Below, piece by piece: positions 53,009 through 61,907 of a stretch of DNA of 63,695 nt (position 1 is the stretch's first letter; each line of letters begins with the position of its first letter). Source of the stretch: [Clostridium] methylpentosum DSM 5476 (GTDB lineage: Bacteria; Bacillota; Clostridia; Oscillospirales; Ruminococcaceae); contig EQ973339.1 in NCBI GenBank assembly GCA_000158655.1, forward strand, positions 23,089 through 86,783, written 5' to 3'. The notes below the pieces were generated by a model, which searched no databases, was not told the DNA's origin, and saw nothing but the letters and a program-made list of their open reading frames with translations. The position numbers and the translations under genes are program-made.

Positions 53009-54532
53009 ATGGCGAAAAAACCTTTGGCGCTGATTATTTTGGATGGGTTTGGAGACAATCCCTCGGATTACGGCAATGCAATTCACGCGGCGAACACGCC
53101 GACACTGGATAAACTCATGGCGGAGTGCCCGCATGTGGACATCGGCGCGTCCGGCATGGACGTGGGGCTTCCGGATGGGCAGATGGGCAACTCAGAGGTT
53201 GGGCACACCAACATCGGCGCAGGCCGCATTGTGTACCAGGAACTGACAAGAATCACAAAATCCATCAAAGACGGCGATTTCTTTGACAACGAGGCATTTT
53301 GTAAAGCGGTGGACAACTGCAAAAACAACGGCACGGCCCTTCACTTGATGGGTCTGTTATCGGACGGCGGGGTGCACAGCCACAACACCCATCTCTACGG
53401 CCTGGTGGAGCTCGCAAAAAAGGCGGGGCTGGAAAAGGTCTACATTCACGGGTTTATGGATGGCCGCGACGTGCCGCCCTCCTCGGGCATTGACTTTGTC
53501 AAGGAATGCCAGGCAAAGCTCGACGAAATCGGCGTGGGCCAGATCGCAACTGTGATGGGACGTTACTACGCGATGGACCGTGACAACCGCTGGGAGCGGG
53601 TGGGCAAGGCCTACGCGGCAATGGTATACGGCGAGGGAGAACGCGCAGAAAATGCGGTGCAAGCGATGGAGAACTCCTATGCGAACGACGTCACCGACGA
53701 GTTTGTCCTGCCGACGGTCTGCGTCGAGGGCGCGACGATTCAGCCGAATGACAGCGTGATCTTTTTCAACTTCCGCCCCGACCGCGCGCGGGAGATCACC
53801 CGCACTCTGGTGGATCCGGATTTCACCGGGTTTGAGCGCAAAAACGGGTTTTTCCCGCTCGTCTTTGTCTGCATGACCCAGTACGATGTGACTATGCCCA
53901 ATGTGGAGGTGGCATTTAAGCCCCAATCGCTGGTGAACACTTTTGGCGAATACATCAGCAAAAACGGCCTGACTCAGCTGCGCATTGCGGAGACGGAAAA
54001 ATACGCACATGTCACCTTCTTTTTTAACGGCGGTGTGGAAAAAGAGTTTGAAAACGAGGACCGCGCGCTGATCAATTCCCCCAAGGTCGCGACTTATGAC
54101 CTTCAGCCCGAGATGAGCGCCTATCTTGTCACCGACGAGGTCGAAAAACGCATTGCGTCGGACAAATACGACGTGATCATTCTCAACTACGCAAACTGCG
54201 ACATGGTGGGCCACACCGGGGTGTTTGACGCGGCAAAAGCAGCAGTTGAGGCGGTGGACACCTGCCTCGGCAGAACCCTCAAGGCAATCCTTGACAAGGG
54301 AGGCTGTGCGCTCGTCACAGCGGACCACGGCAACGCGGATAAGATGTATGAGGAGGACGGCTCTCCGTTCACCGCGCACACCACCTTCCCGGTGCCCTTC
54401 TTTGTGGTCGGCAACGGCGACTGCAAACTGCGCGAAGGCGGCAAGCTCGCTGACCTCGCCCCGACAATGCTCAAGCTCCTCGGCCTGCCCAAACCGGCTG
54501 AGATGGACGGCGAAAGCCTCATCGTGGACTAA
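53009..54532 (+). CDS. gpmI: 2,3-bisphosphoglycerate-independent phosphoglycerate mutase
   Basis: About 507 residues. LALIILDGFGDNPSDYGNAI and MGNSEVGHTNIGAGRIVYQE contain the metal site and the phosphorylated Ser. HLMGLLSDGGVHSH, YIHGFMDGRDVPPSSG and VTADHGNADKMYEEDGSPFT complete the two Mn2+ sites. It converts 3- to 2-phosphoglycerate. I chose the ATG at 53009 with AAAGGA 8 bases upstream. The foldback repeat lies just upstream, so expression may depend on it. Confidence 0.97.
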   Translation: MAKKPLALIILDGFGDNPSDYGNAIHAANTPTLDKLMAECPHVDIGASGMDVGLPDGQMGNSEVGHTNIGAGRIVYQELTRITKSIKDGDFFDNEAFCKAVDNCKNNGTALHLMGLLSDGGVHSHNTHLYGLVELAKKAGLEKVYIHGFMDGRDVPPSSGIDFVKECQAKLDEIGVGQIATVMGRYYAMDRDNRWERVGKAYAAMVYGEGERAENAVQAMENSYANDVTDEFVLPTVCVEGATIQPNDSVIFFNFRPDRAREITRTLVDPDFTGFERKNGFFPLVFVCMTQYDVTMPNVEVAFKPQSLVNTFGEYISKNGLTQLRIAETEKYAHVTFFFNGGVEKEFENEDRALINSPKVATYDLQPEMSAYLVTDEVEKRIASDKYDVIILNYANCDMVGHTGVFDAAKAAVEAVDTCLGRTLKAILDKGGCALVTADHGNADKMYEEDGSPFTAHTTFPVPFFVVGNGDCKLREGGKLADLAPTMLKLLGLPKPAEMDGESLIVD

Positions 54533-54550
54533 TCTTTCAACAAAATACAG

Positions 54551-54580
54551 GCCGGCGGTTGAAAAAACCGCCGGCTTTTT
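54551..54580 (+). terminator. Terminator of gpmI
   Basis: GCCGGCGGTT/AACCGCCGGC with a 5-base loop and TTTTT. Confidence 0.94.
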
Positions 54581-54613
54581 GTCGTCTTTCTAAAAGCATG
54601 ACTGTGAGCTTTT

Positions 54614-54847
54614 CTATAGATTACCAAAATAATCATGATCTTTGAACCCTAAAGCATAGTAATTGAGTGAAAGAATCTTAAAAAGATCCATATAAGTGAG
54701 CATCAGCTCAAGGAGCTTTTCCTGACCCTTGCGATCGAGTTGCTGGCTTATTTCATCCGAGAGAGTGCGTATCTTTTTTTGCAGCCTTTTTTCCAGGAGT
54801 TCAAAAGCCTCTGAGTCGAAGTCGTGTACTTGAAAAAATTTTTCCAC
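54614..54847 (-). CDS. Small helical protein of unknown function
   Basis: A 77-residue acidic, helical protein (KRLQKKIRTLSDEISQQLDR, GQEKLLELMLTYMDLFKILS) ending NYYALGFKDHDYFGNL. The layout recalls small phage-type proteins of the DUF6809 kind, but I am not certain. It starts with GTG at 54847 after AGAGGG, 6 bases upstream. A perfect-consensus promoter with an embedded palindrome drives it, opposite the XRE gene. Confidence 0.68.
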   Translation of the reverse strand: MEKFFQVHDFDSEAFELLEKRLQKKIRTLSDEISQQLDRKGQEKLLELMLTYMDLFKILSLNYYALGFKDHDYFGNL

Positions 54848-54884
54848 AAATATCCCTCTCTATAAAAATGCTTAAGATACTACT

Positions 54885-54913
54885 ATTATAGTCCTGTTTG
54901 GGACTAATGTCAA
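54885..54913 (-). promoter_or_regulatory. Consensus promoter with embedded operator palindrome
   Basis: On the minus strand TTGACA (54913-54908), 17 bases, TATAAT (54890-54885). The spacer holds AGTCC, 6 bases, GGACT (54890-54905), an ideal repressor site for the neighbouring XRE protein. Confidence 0.82.
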
Positions 54914-54975
54914 TATATCTATTTGAATATATGGTAGCATGGTGACGAAAACTAAACCCTACGGAGGAATCGACC

Positions 54976-55218
54976 ATGTTCTATATGCAGAGATTAAAAG
55001 ATTTGCGGGAGGATAGAGATTTAGATCAAGTCGATGTTGCAAAAATACTTGAAACCACACAATCCCAATATAGCAAATACGAAAGGGGCATGCGGGAACT
55101 GCCGATCCGCCATCTCAATACGTTGGCGGATTTCTATCACACTTCAGCGGATTACATCATGGGTCGCACTAACCAAAAAAATCCATATCCAGAAGCGAGA
55201 GGATTAAATAAGAAATGA
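54976..55218 (+). CDS. XRE-family regulator (small)
   Basis: Eighty residues: helix-turn-helix LKDLREDRDLDQVDVAKILE, TTQSQYSKYERGMRELPIRH, then the HTSADYIMGRTNQKNPYPE end common in Clostridia. CGGAGG precedes the ATG. It is divergent from the small helical protein and separated from it by the palindrome-bearing promoter. Probably represses that promoter. Confidence 0.9.
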   Translation: MFYMQRLKDLREDRDLDQVDVAKILETTQSQYSKYERGMRELPIRHLNTLADFYHTSADYIMGRTNQKNPYPEARGLNKK

Positions 55219-55241
55219 ATCTTTTTGATAATATAATTACA

Positions 55242-55275
55242 AAAAGAGCTAAACCTATATAGGTTTAGCTCTTTT
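55242..55275. terminator. Bidirectional terminator
   Basis: A 15-bp perfect stem (AAAAGAGCTAAACCT and complement) with a 4-base loop between the XRE gene and the convergent Abi gene. Confidence 0.9.
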
Positions 55276-55348
55276 CAATAAAAAATTAGATTGATGCAGG
55301 CACCATTCTAATAAAAACATATAAAATGTTTTTGTTCTTCGTTGACCA

Positions 55349-56281
55349 TTATACCACTTTAGAATAGTAAAAGTCAACGATTTTTTTGAAAAAGTTATAA
55401 TAAGATGAAATTACATCATTATTATTAAAATAATTCTTATTGCGTGTAAAACGATTGTCTATTAACTCTTTTAACTCTATCATAGTATTTCGTTTAATAT
55501 TACTTTTATTCGCTATACGATTAAATACATATAAGGTAACTACTAAATCATGAATAACAGGGTTATTCATACTGGTAATACGCTGAGTTTTTCCGATATT
55601 AGGTATCTTAGAAATTATTGTATTAATTTGTTTGTTCCTGTTAAAATGAGATGAATATGGAGTTTTTAAGCTGTTCAAAAGACAATTATTATGGGCAGCG
55701 GCATTTCGTAAAAATTTAACAGACCACAAATAGTTGGATAAATTATTTGTAGAGTTGTATTCTTTATAGTACAAATTATAAAGATTTATAAAATCTCCAA
55801 AACTAAGCACTTCTACAATATTCCAGATTGCAAAATCCTTATTAAATTTATTTATAAGATTACAACAAACATAGGAATTTCTTCTTCTATCGATATTATC
55901 TTTAATATACGGATAATTAGATAACAATTTATTTATTATAGAGTAACCATCCTCTTGTTGGTTTTCTACAAAGTCTTTTAATAATTGAGTTTTTAGAAAA
56001 TGCTCAATATCTATAGTCATTCTTAAAATAAATTTTCTTAAATACATATCTAATGTAGAAAGCTCTTGTAGATATGCAAACTCAAGATTTATATATTTGT
56101 CCTTATTGGGGCCGTTTTTGTATTTATCAAAATTTTTAGCGTAAGATTTTATTCTAAAATAATATGAATTAAACATTAAATATTCTTTTGCCTTTTGTTC
56201 ATTCACTATGTTAAATTTTATTCCACGGTTATCTCGCATATGACTAATTTGTTCATCAATTGAGAGTTTGGGCTTTTCCAT
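55349..56281 (-). CDS. Abi-family (AbiD/AbiF-like) abortive infection protein
   Basis: About 310 residues of an Abi_2-family protein: KPKLSIDEQISHMRDNRGIK, FNSYYFRIKSYAKNF, LDMYLRKFILRMTIDIEHFL, and the HEPN ribonuclease-like motif RNAAAHNN (Arg-x4-His). Family members stop phage growth, probably by RNA cleavage. The ATG at 56281 follows TAGGAG. Its coding sequence is far more AT-rich than the flanking housekeeping genes, with A/T-ending codons throughout, which points to recent transfer. No partner toxin or antitoxin gene is adjacent. Confidence 0.85.
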   Translation of the reverse strand: MEKPKLSIDEQISHMRDNRGIKFNIVNEQKAKEYLMFNSYYFRIKSYAKNFDKYKNGPNKDKYINLEFAYLQELSTLDMYLRKFILRMTIDIEHFLKTQLLKDFVENQQEDGYSIINKLLSNYPYIKDNIDRRRNSYVCCNLINKFNKDFAIWNIVEVLSFGDFINLYNLYYKEYNSTNNLSNYLWSVKFLRNAAAHNNCLLNSLKTPYSSHFNRNKQINTIISKIPNIGKTQRITSMNNPVIHDLVVTLYVFNRIANKSNIKRNTMIELKELIDNRFTRNKNYFNNNDVISSYYNFFKKIVDFYYSKVV

Positions 56282-56517
56282 TATACTTCTCCTAAACCAA
56301 ACTAAATTTCTATTTCTATTATAACACAAAAAATAAAAATATGGAAACAGATGGATTAAGAGATAATTAAAGAAGATGTAAATATTCCCGTATTTAGACT
56401 AGCCTTTAATTATTATATTCTAAAGCATGTCCTTTTGTTCAAGTATTTAGTAGTAATTGGTTGATTACCAAATCAAAAATAAATTCAGTATGATTTTTAT
56501 TAGTATATAAATGAAAA

Positions 56518-56552
56518 ACATCCCTGCTGTTCTAAGATAACCGCAAGGATGT
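56518..56552 (-). terminator. Terminator of iscU/nifU
   Basis: ACATCC-TGC/GCA-GGATGT stem on the minus strand followed by TTTTTC, just after the iscU stop. Confidence 0.8.
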
Positions 56553-56558
56553 TTTTTC

Positions 56559-56993
56559 TCAATGAATGTGGCAGGATTCCGCCGGGGGGATTTCGCCGAC
56601 GATAGGAGTCGGGTCGATGCCCCTGCGCTGATAGTAGTCTGCAATCGCCGCTTTGATCGACTGCTCGGCGAGCACCGAACAGTGGATTTTGACTGGCGGC
56701 AGGCCGTCGAGCGCTTCGACAACCGCCTGGTTGGTGAGTTTGAGCGCCTCGGTGATCGGCTTGCCCTTGATGAGGTCGGTCGCCATCGAGCTTGTTGCAA
56801 TCGCAGAGCCGCAACCGAAGGTCTTAAACTTCACGTCGGTGATGATGCCGTCGTCGACCTTGATGTACATCTTCATGATATCGCCGCATTTTGCGTTGCC
56901 GACCTCGCCGATGCCGTCCGCGTCCTCTATCTCACCCACGTTGTGAGGGTTCATAAAGTGTTCCATTACCTTGGGGGAGTATTCCATTGCCAT
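56559..56993 (-). CDS. iscU: Iron-sulfur cluster scaffold protein IscU/NifU
   Basis: About 144 residues from the ATG at 56993, fixed by AGGAGG. YSPKVMEHFMNPHNVGEIED, then the three scaffold cysteines in GNAKCGDIMKMYIKV, FKTFGCGSAIATSSM and KIHCSVLAEQSIKAAI. It assembles Fe-S clusters with sulfur from the cysteine desulfurase encoded upstream. A ~260-base gap separates the two genes and holds a GCTCGG/CCGAGC hairpin (57023-57037) but no gene I can support. Confidence 0.94.
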   Translation of the reverse strand: MAMEYSPKVMEHFMNPHNVGEIEDADGIGEVGNAKCGDIMKMYIKVDDGIITDVKFKTFGCGSAIATSSMATDLIKGKPITEALKLTNQAVVEALDGLPPVKIHCSVLAEQSIKAAIADYYQRRGIDPTPIVGEIPPAESCHIH

Positions 56994-57253
56994 ACTCGTT
57001 ACCTCCTTAATCCTATCCTGTGCTCGGTGTACCGAGCCTCTGCTTCTATGGTTCAAGTGTATCCGTTTTTCGTTCAGTATAGCGAATTTGCTTATTTCGA
57101 TTTCCACGTCTTTGGCAAGGCTCGAAAACAATTTGTTTTTCAGTACCTTCACCCTGTAGCGCCTAGAATGAGCTGGTTTTTCATCGTCTGTGTATCCGTA
57201 AAGACATGAAAGAAAGGGCCGAAGGGCTGTTTTCATACGCTTTTCTGCGAATT

Positions 57254-58420
57254 CTATGCCTGCCAGACTGGCGACATATCGCGCAGCCTCTGGATGATTT
57301 TAGGCAGCACCTCGAGAATGTAATCCACATCCTCCTCGGTGTTGTTTTCGCCAAACGAGAGGCGAAGGGAGCCGTGCGCCTTTTCGTGCGGCAGTCCGAT
57401 GGCGAGCAGCACATGGGAGGGGTCGAGCGAGCCGGAGGTGCAGGCCGAGCCGGACGAAGCGCAGATGCCATGCATGTCGAGCATGAGCAGGATGGATTCC
57501 CCCTCAATGCCCTCGAATGAGATGTTTGCGTTGCCGCTGAGTCGGTGCTCCATCGAACCGTTGACCCGGACCTTGGGGATCGTTTTCACCACCCCGTCGA
57601 TGAGTTTGTCGCGCAGCTTGGCCACTTTGGCGTTTTTGCTGTCTATATCCTTTGTCGCGTCGGTGATTGCCTGTCCCAGGGCGACGATAAAGGCGTTGTT
57701 TTCGGTGCCCGCGCGGCGCCCGGCTTCCTGTCCACCCCCGTGGATGAGGTTGGGGATGCGGACCCCCTTGCGGATGTAGAGCGCGCCCGCGCCTTTGGGC
57801 GCGTGGATCTTGTGGCCGGAGAGGGAGAGCAGATCGATGTTCTGCTCCGCAACATTGATGTGCACATGTCCCACCGCCTGCACTGCGTCGGTGTGAAAGA
57901 GTACATTTTTTTCCCGGCAAATTGCGCCGATCTCCGGGATGGGGAGGATAGTCCCGATCTCGTTGTTGGCGTACATGATGGTCACCAGAGCGGTGTCCTC
58001 CCGAATCGCATCCGCCACCTGCTGCGGGGTGATCAACCCCTCCTCGTTGACCGGGAGGTAGGTGATCTCAAATCCCTCTTTGGCGAGCGCCTCGCAGGTG
58101 TGCAGCACGGCGTGGTGCTCAAAGTTGGTGGTGATAATGTGCTTTTTGCCCTTGGCGGCGCCGAGCTGAGCCGCTCCCTTGATCGCCCAGTTGTCCGACT
58201 CGCTGCCACAGGAGGTGAAGAAAATCTCATTCTTCTGTGCGCCGAGCGCTTCGGCGACCTGCTTGCGAGCGTCCTCAATGGCGAATTTCGCTTCGTGCGC
58301 AATTGAGTAGATGCTGCTCGCGTTGCCGTATTTCTCCTTTAAAAAGGGGAGCATTGCGTCAAAGACAGAGTCCGAAACCTGGGTGGTAGCAGCGTTGTCT
58401 GCGTACACAAATCTATTCAT
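57254..58420 (-). CDS. iscS: Cysteine desulfurase IscS/NifS
   Basis: About 388 residues. [20 protein letters not shown] at the start, PLP Lys in [39 protein letters not shown], and the persulfide Cys in [19 protein letters not shown]. It moves sulfur from cysteine to IscU. Two in-frame ATGs exist; I chose 58420 since AAGAAGG lies at 6 bases, although 58426 is possible. It precedes iscU on the same strand. Confidence 0.95.
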   Translation of the reverse strand: MNRFVYADNAATTQVSDSVFDAMLPFLKEKYGNASSIYSIAHEAKFAIEDARKQVAEALGAQKNEIFFTSCGSESDNWAIKGAAQLGAAKGKKHIITTNFEHHAVLHTCEALAKEGFEITYLPVNEEGLITPQQVADAIREDTALVTIMYANNEIGTILPIPEIGAICREKNVLFHTDAVQAVGHVHINVAEQNIDLLSLSGHKIHAPKGAGALYIRKGVRIPNLIHGGGQEAGRRAGTENNAFIVALGQAITDATKDIDSKNAKVAKLRDKLIDGVVKTIPKVRVNGSMEHRLSGNANISFEGIEGESILLMLDMHGICASSGSACTSGSLDPSHVLLAIGLPHEKAHGSLRLSFGENNTEEDVDYILEVLPKIIQRLRDMSPVWQA

Positions 58421-58563
58421 GTTCATCCTTCTTTCGATGATGGGTGTTTTGATTCCAACTCTATTGTATACATTTTTAGTGTATTTTTCAAGGGGGTTTC
58501 AAATTTTTAGTAAAACGCTCGGTTTTTGAGTTTGCTGGATGAAATTTTTGGTAGAGTCAACAA

Positions 58564-59004
58564 CTATTTGGCGTATTTCTGCGACTGAGCCACTGCGAGC
58601 TGATCGCACCGCTCGTTTTCCGGGTGCCCGGCGTGCCCCTTGACCCAATGGAAGGTCACCTGGTGTTCTTCGAGCAGGTCGAGCAACTTCCCCCACAGAT
58701 CGGGGTTGAGTGCTTTGTCCTTTTTGTTGCGCATCCAGCCGTTGGCGCGCCATTTTTTCGCCCATCCCTGCTGTATGGCATCGATAATGTACTTGGAATC
58801 GCTGTGAATCGTGATCTCACAGCTTTCCTTGAGCGCCGAGAGCGCTTGGATCACTGCGGTTAACTCCATGCGGTTGTTAGTGGTGTTTGGCTCTCCGCCG
58901 GACAGCTCCTTTTCGTGGGGGCCGAAACGCAGAATCGCCCCCCAACCACCCGGGCCGGGATTGCCGGAGCAGGCCCCGTCGGTGTAGATGTCAACTTTTT
59001 TCAT
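58564..59004 (-). CDS. rnhA: Ribonuclease HI
   Basis: A 146-residue enzyme with catalytic Asp in [19 protein letters not shown], Glu in [13 protein letters not shown], Asp in [12 protein letters not shown] and the C-terminal Asp in [28 protein letters not shown] is the basic handle. It removes RNA from RNA-DNA hybrids. Its ATG directly follows the hflX stop, with AGGAGG inside the end of hflX. Confidence 0.97.
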   Translation of the reverse strand: MKKVDIYTDGACSGNPGPGGWGAILRFGPHEKELSGGEPNTTNNRMELTAVIQALSALKESCEITIHSDSKYIIDAIQQGWAKKWRANGWMRNKKDKALNPDLWGKLLDLLEEHQVTFHWVKGHAGHPENERCDQLAVAQSQKYAK

Positions 59005-60255
59005 TTAAACGTCCTCCTGAATGAGATAGGGCGCGGTGAGGTCAAACAGCTTGTGGTCCACCAGCGCGTCGACAAGCGTGCCCTCATCGGTGAACCGCTC
59101 CTCGAAAATCTTGCCCTCCAGCCGGATTTTCGCGATCAGCCCGGTGTCGCTGTAGGGAATGAGCAGCTTCATCCTGCGAGAGGTCTGCTCAAGGGAGGAG
59201 GCGATCTTGTGCAGGAGATTGTCAAACCCAAAACCGGTTTTTGCGCTGATCATCACGCTGTCCGGCTCGCTGAGATAGGGTTGGAAGGGAATTTTATCGC
59301 ATTTGTTGAGCACGGTGAGCACCGGTATGCTGCCGCAGCCGAGTTCCCCGAGCAGCTGGTGGACCACCTTGACCTGGCTTTCCACCTCGTCGTTTGACAC
59401 GTCGCAGACGTGTAGGATGAGGTCGGCGTTCGCCGCCTCCTCAAGGGTCGACTTGAACGCCTCAACGAGATGGTGGGGCAGCCGACTGATGAGTCCGACG
59501 GTATCGATGAGCAGCACGCTCTTGCCGTCGGGCAGCTCGAGGGCGCGTGCGGTCGGGTCGAGGGTGGCGAACAGCTTGTTTTCCGCGAGCACCCCCGCAT
59601 CGGTCAGGGCGTTTAAGAGGGTCGATTTGCCCGCATTGGTGTACCCGACGATCGCAACCGAGGTCACATTGTCCTTTTTGCGGCGTGTGCGCATCATTTC
59701 GCGGCGCTTTTCGAGCTGCGAGAGCTCCTGCTCAAGGGATGCAATGCGGCGGCGGATGTGCCTCTTGTCGGTTTCGAGTTTGGTTTCACCTGGGCCGCGG
59801 GTACCGATGCCGCCGCCGAGCCGAGAGAGTTCAACTCCCATTCCCGCAAGGCGGGGAAGGCGGTAGCGCTGCTGAGCGAGTTCGACCTGAATCTGCCCCT
59901 CTCGGGAGCGGGCGCGCTGGGCGAAGATGTCGAGGATGAGGGTGGTGCGGTCGATCGCCCGCACGCCGGTCACCCGCTCGATGTTGCGGGTCTGGGTGGC
60001 GGTCAGCTCGAGGTCAAAAATGAGCAGGTCGACGTCGTTGCCCTCGCAGAATTCCTTGATCTCGTCGAGCCTTCCCGCCCCAATGCAGGTCGCGCTGTCG
60101 GGGGCGTCCCGCCTTTGAGTCACAGTGCCCGCAACCTCCACCTCTGCGGTGCGGGCGAGCTCCTCCAGTTCCTTTAAAGACTGCTCCGCATCAAACTCTC
60201 CGGTGTCGATGCTGACGAGGACAGCCTTGGTTGTTTCCATCGTATTTTCGTGCAT
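59005..60255 (-). CDS. hflX: Ribosome-associated GTPase HflX
   Basis: About 416 residues. The N-terminal HflX domain has DSATCIGAGRLDEIKEF and RVTGVRAIDRTTLILDIFAQ. The glycine-rich linker is SRLGGGIGTRGPGETKLETD. The GTPase domain has VAIVGYTNAGKSTLLNAL (G1), LIDTVGLISRLPHHLV (G3) and LNKCDK (G4). It splits or rescues stalled ribosomes. I chose the ATG at 60255 after AAGGAG; the open frame extends far beyond on this strand but only as the shadow of nadB. Co-transcribed with rnhA. Confidence 0.96.
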   Translation of the reverse strand: MHENTMETTKAVLVSIDTGEFDAEQSLKELEELARTAEVEVAGTVTQRRDAPDSATCIGAGRLDEIKEFCEGNDVDLLIFDLELTATQTRNIERVTGVRAIDRTTLILDIFAQRARSREGQIQVELAQQRYRLPRLAGMGVELSRLGGGIGTRGPGETKLETDKRHIRRRIASLEQELSQLEKRREMMRTRRKKDNVTSVAIVGYTNAGKSTLLNALTDAGVLAENKLFATLDPTARALELPDGKSVLLIDTVGLISRLPHHLVEAFKSTLEEAANADLILHVCDVSNDEVESQVKVVHQLLGELGCGSIPVLTVLNKCDKIPFQPYLSEPDSVMISAKTGFGFDNLLHKIASSLEQTSRRMKLLIPYSDTGLIAKIRLEGKIFEERFTDEGTLVDALVDHKLFDLTAPYLIQEDV

Positions 60256-60386
60256 AGCTTCTCCTTGCTTGTCATACTGGACATGTTTCCAATTTATTAT
60301 TACCCGAAAGGGAAAAAACTTCAATACTTTTTTGTGAATTCTACGGTTTCTTGCGCAAACCTGCTGAAATTCTTCTGCGAATGTGC

Positions 60387-60392
60387 TATAAT
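60387..60392 (+). promoter_or_regulatory. -10 element of nadB promoter
   Basis: TATAAT with an extended TGTGC just upstream and a weak CTGAAA -35 seventeen bases before it. It is placed about 40 bases before nadB and divergent from hflX. Confidence 0.6.
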
Positions 60393-60432
60393 AAATTGTT
60401 GTATCAAAAACAATCCGTCCGACAGAATCCGA

Positions 60433-61893
60433 ATGCAGGTGAATGAAGTGGAAAATTATGATGTAATCATTGTGGGAGGCGGCGTCGCAGGGCTCAACAC
60501 CGCGCTGCACCTCGATAGCAGACTGCGGGTGCTGCTGCTGTGCAAACGGGAGAGCACGCTGTGCAACTCCTCTCTCGCCCAGGGGGGCATGGTGTCGGTG
60601 TACGATGAGGCCAACGACAGCTGCGCGCTGCACATCGAGGACACGATGATCGCGGGGCGGGGGGAGAACAACCGCGAAGCTGTGACCGTCCTCTCCCGCG
60701 AAAGCCATTTGGCGGCGGACGAACTCATCGCCCTCGGAGTGGACTTTGACCGGGATGAACAGGGGAATTACCACCTCACCCTCGAAGGGGGTCACTCTCG
60801 CCACCGCATCCTTCACCACAAGGATTCGACTGGCCGGGAGATCGTGGACAAAATGCTCGCTGCGGTTCGGCAACGGGAAAACGTCGAGCTGCTTGACAAC
60901 GCGCTGGTGTGCGACATCAAGCAGATAGCGGGTGGCTACAGTCTCAACGTCCTGCAAGGCGGGGAGCACCGCACGCTGAGTGCCCGTTTCTGTGTCCTCG
61001 CGACAGGGGGACTCGGCAGGCTCTACCAATACACCACCAACTCGGCGATCGCAACGGGAGATGGCATTGCGATGGCCTACCAGATGGGGGCGCGGATCCG
61101 CAACCTCAGCTACATCCAGTTCCACCCCACCGCATTTCACAACGACAAGCGGGAGTGCTTTCTCATCAGCGAGGCGGTGCGCGGTTCGGGCGCCTATCTG
61201 CTCAACTGCCATGGAAAACGGTTCATGGATCGGTACGATGAGCGACTTGAGCTCGCGCCGCGGGACGTCGTTTCCCAGGCAATTATGAAGGAGCAGGAGG
61301 CGACTGGGAGCAAGGATTTCTATCTCGACATCTCTCACAAGGACAGCGATTACCTGCGGGGCCGCTTTCCGATGATCTACACCAACCTGCTCGAGCGGGG
61401 ATTTGACCTGACCAAAGAGCCGATTCCGATCTACCCCTGTCAGCACTACCTGATGGGTGGGATTGACGTCGACCTCTATTCCCGCACCACCCTGGACGGG
61501 CTGTATGCAGTCGGGGAGTGCTCCCACACCGGGGTGCACGGGCGCAACCGGCTCGCGAGCAATTCGCTGCTCGAGGGAATTGTGTTCGGTCGGCGCGCCG
61601 CACTCGACATCAATGAGAGAGCAGGGCAGTCTGGGGAGGAGCTTCGGCCGTATCCCTTTAAGCCGGATGTCTACACGGCGGACATCCCCAAGGGGACCCG
61701 CACCGAAATCCGTTCGATCATGCAGCGCAGCCATTTTGTGCTCCCCAACCGCCAACTCGCCGAAGAGGGGTTCATCCGGATCAACGACATCCGGTTCCTG
61801 CTCGAACACGGACAGTTCCGGCAAAATGCCGATTACGTGGAGGCAAGGTCGCTTGCCACCTGTGCCTATCTTATACTCAGAGAAATTATGTAG
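60433..61893 (+). CDS. nadB: L-aspartate oxidase
   Basis: About 486 residues. YDVIIVGGGVAGLNTALHL binds FAD; CNSSLAQGGMVSVYDEANDS, HRILHHKDSTGREIVDKM, QFHPTAFHND, LISEAVRGSGAYLLN and GIDVDLYSRTTLDGLYAVGE carry the substrate and flavin contacts. It oxidises aspartate to iminoaspartate for NAD synthesis, in anaerobes with fumarate as likely acceptor. The C-terminal helical part is short. The ATG at 60433 has no clear ribosome site; a GTG at 60448 after AGGTGA is an alternative. nadC follows; nadA is not in the window. Confidence 0.94.
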   Translation: MQVNEVENYDVIIVGGGVAGLNTALHLDSRLRVLLLCKRESTLCNSSLAQGGMVSVYDEANDSCALHIEDTMIAGRGENNREAVTVLSRESHLAADELIALGVDFDRDEQGNYHLTLEGGHSRHRILHHKDSTGREIVDKMLAAVRQRENVELLDNALVCDIKQIAGGYSLNVLQGGEHRTLSARFCVLATGGLGRLYQYTTNSAIATGDGIAMAYQMGARIRNLSYIQFHPTAFHNDKRECFLISEAVRGSGAYLLNCHGKRFMDRYDERLELAPRDVVSQAIMKEQEATGSKDFYLDISHKDSDYLRGRFPMIYTNLLERGFDLTKEPIPIYPCQHYLMGGIDVDLYSRTTLDGLYAVGECSHTGVHGRNRLASNSLLEGIVFGRRAALDINERAGQSGEELRPYPFKPDVYTADIPKGTRTEIRSIMQRSHFVLPNRQLAEEGFIRINDIRFLLEHGQFRQNADYVEARSLATCAYLILREIM

Positions 61894-61907
61894 ATGGAGG
61901 AAAAACA

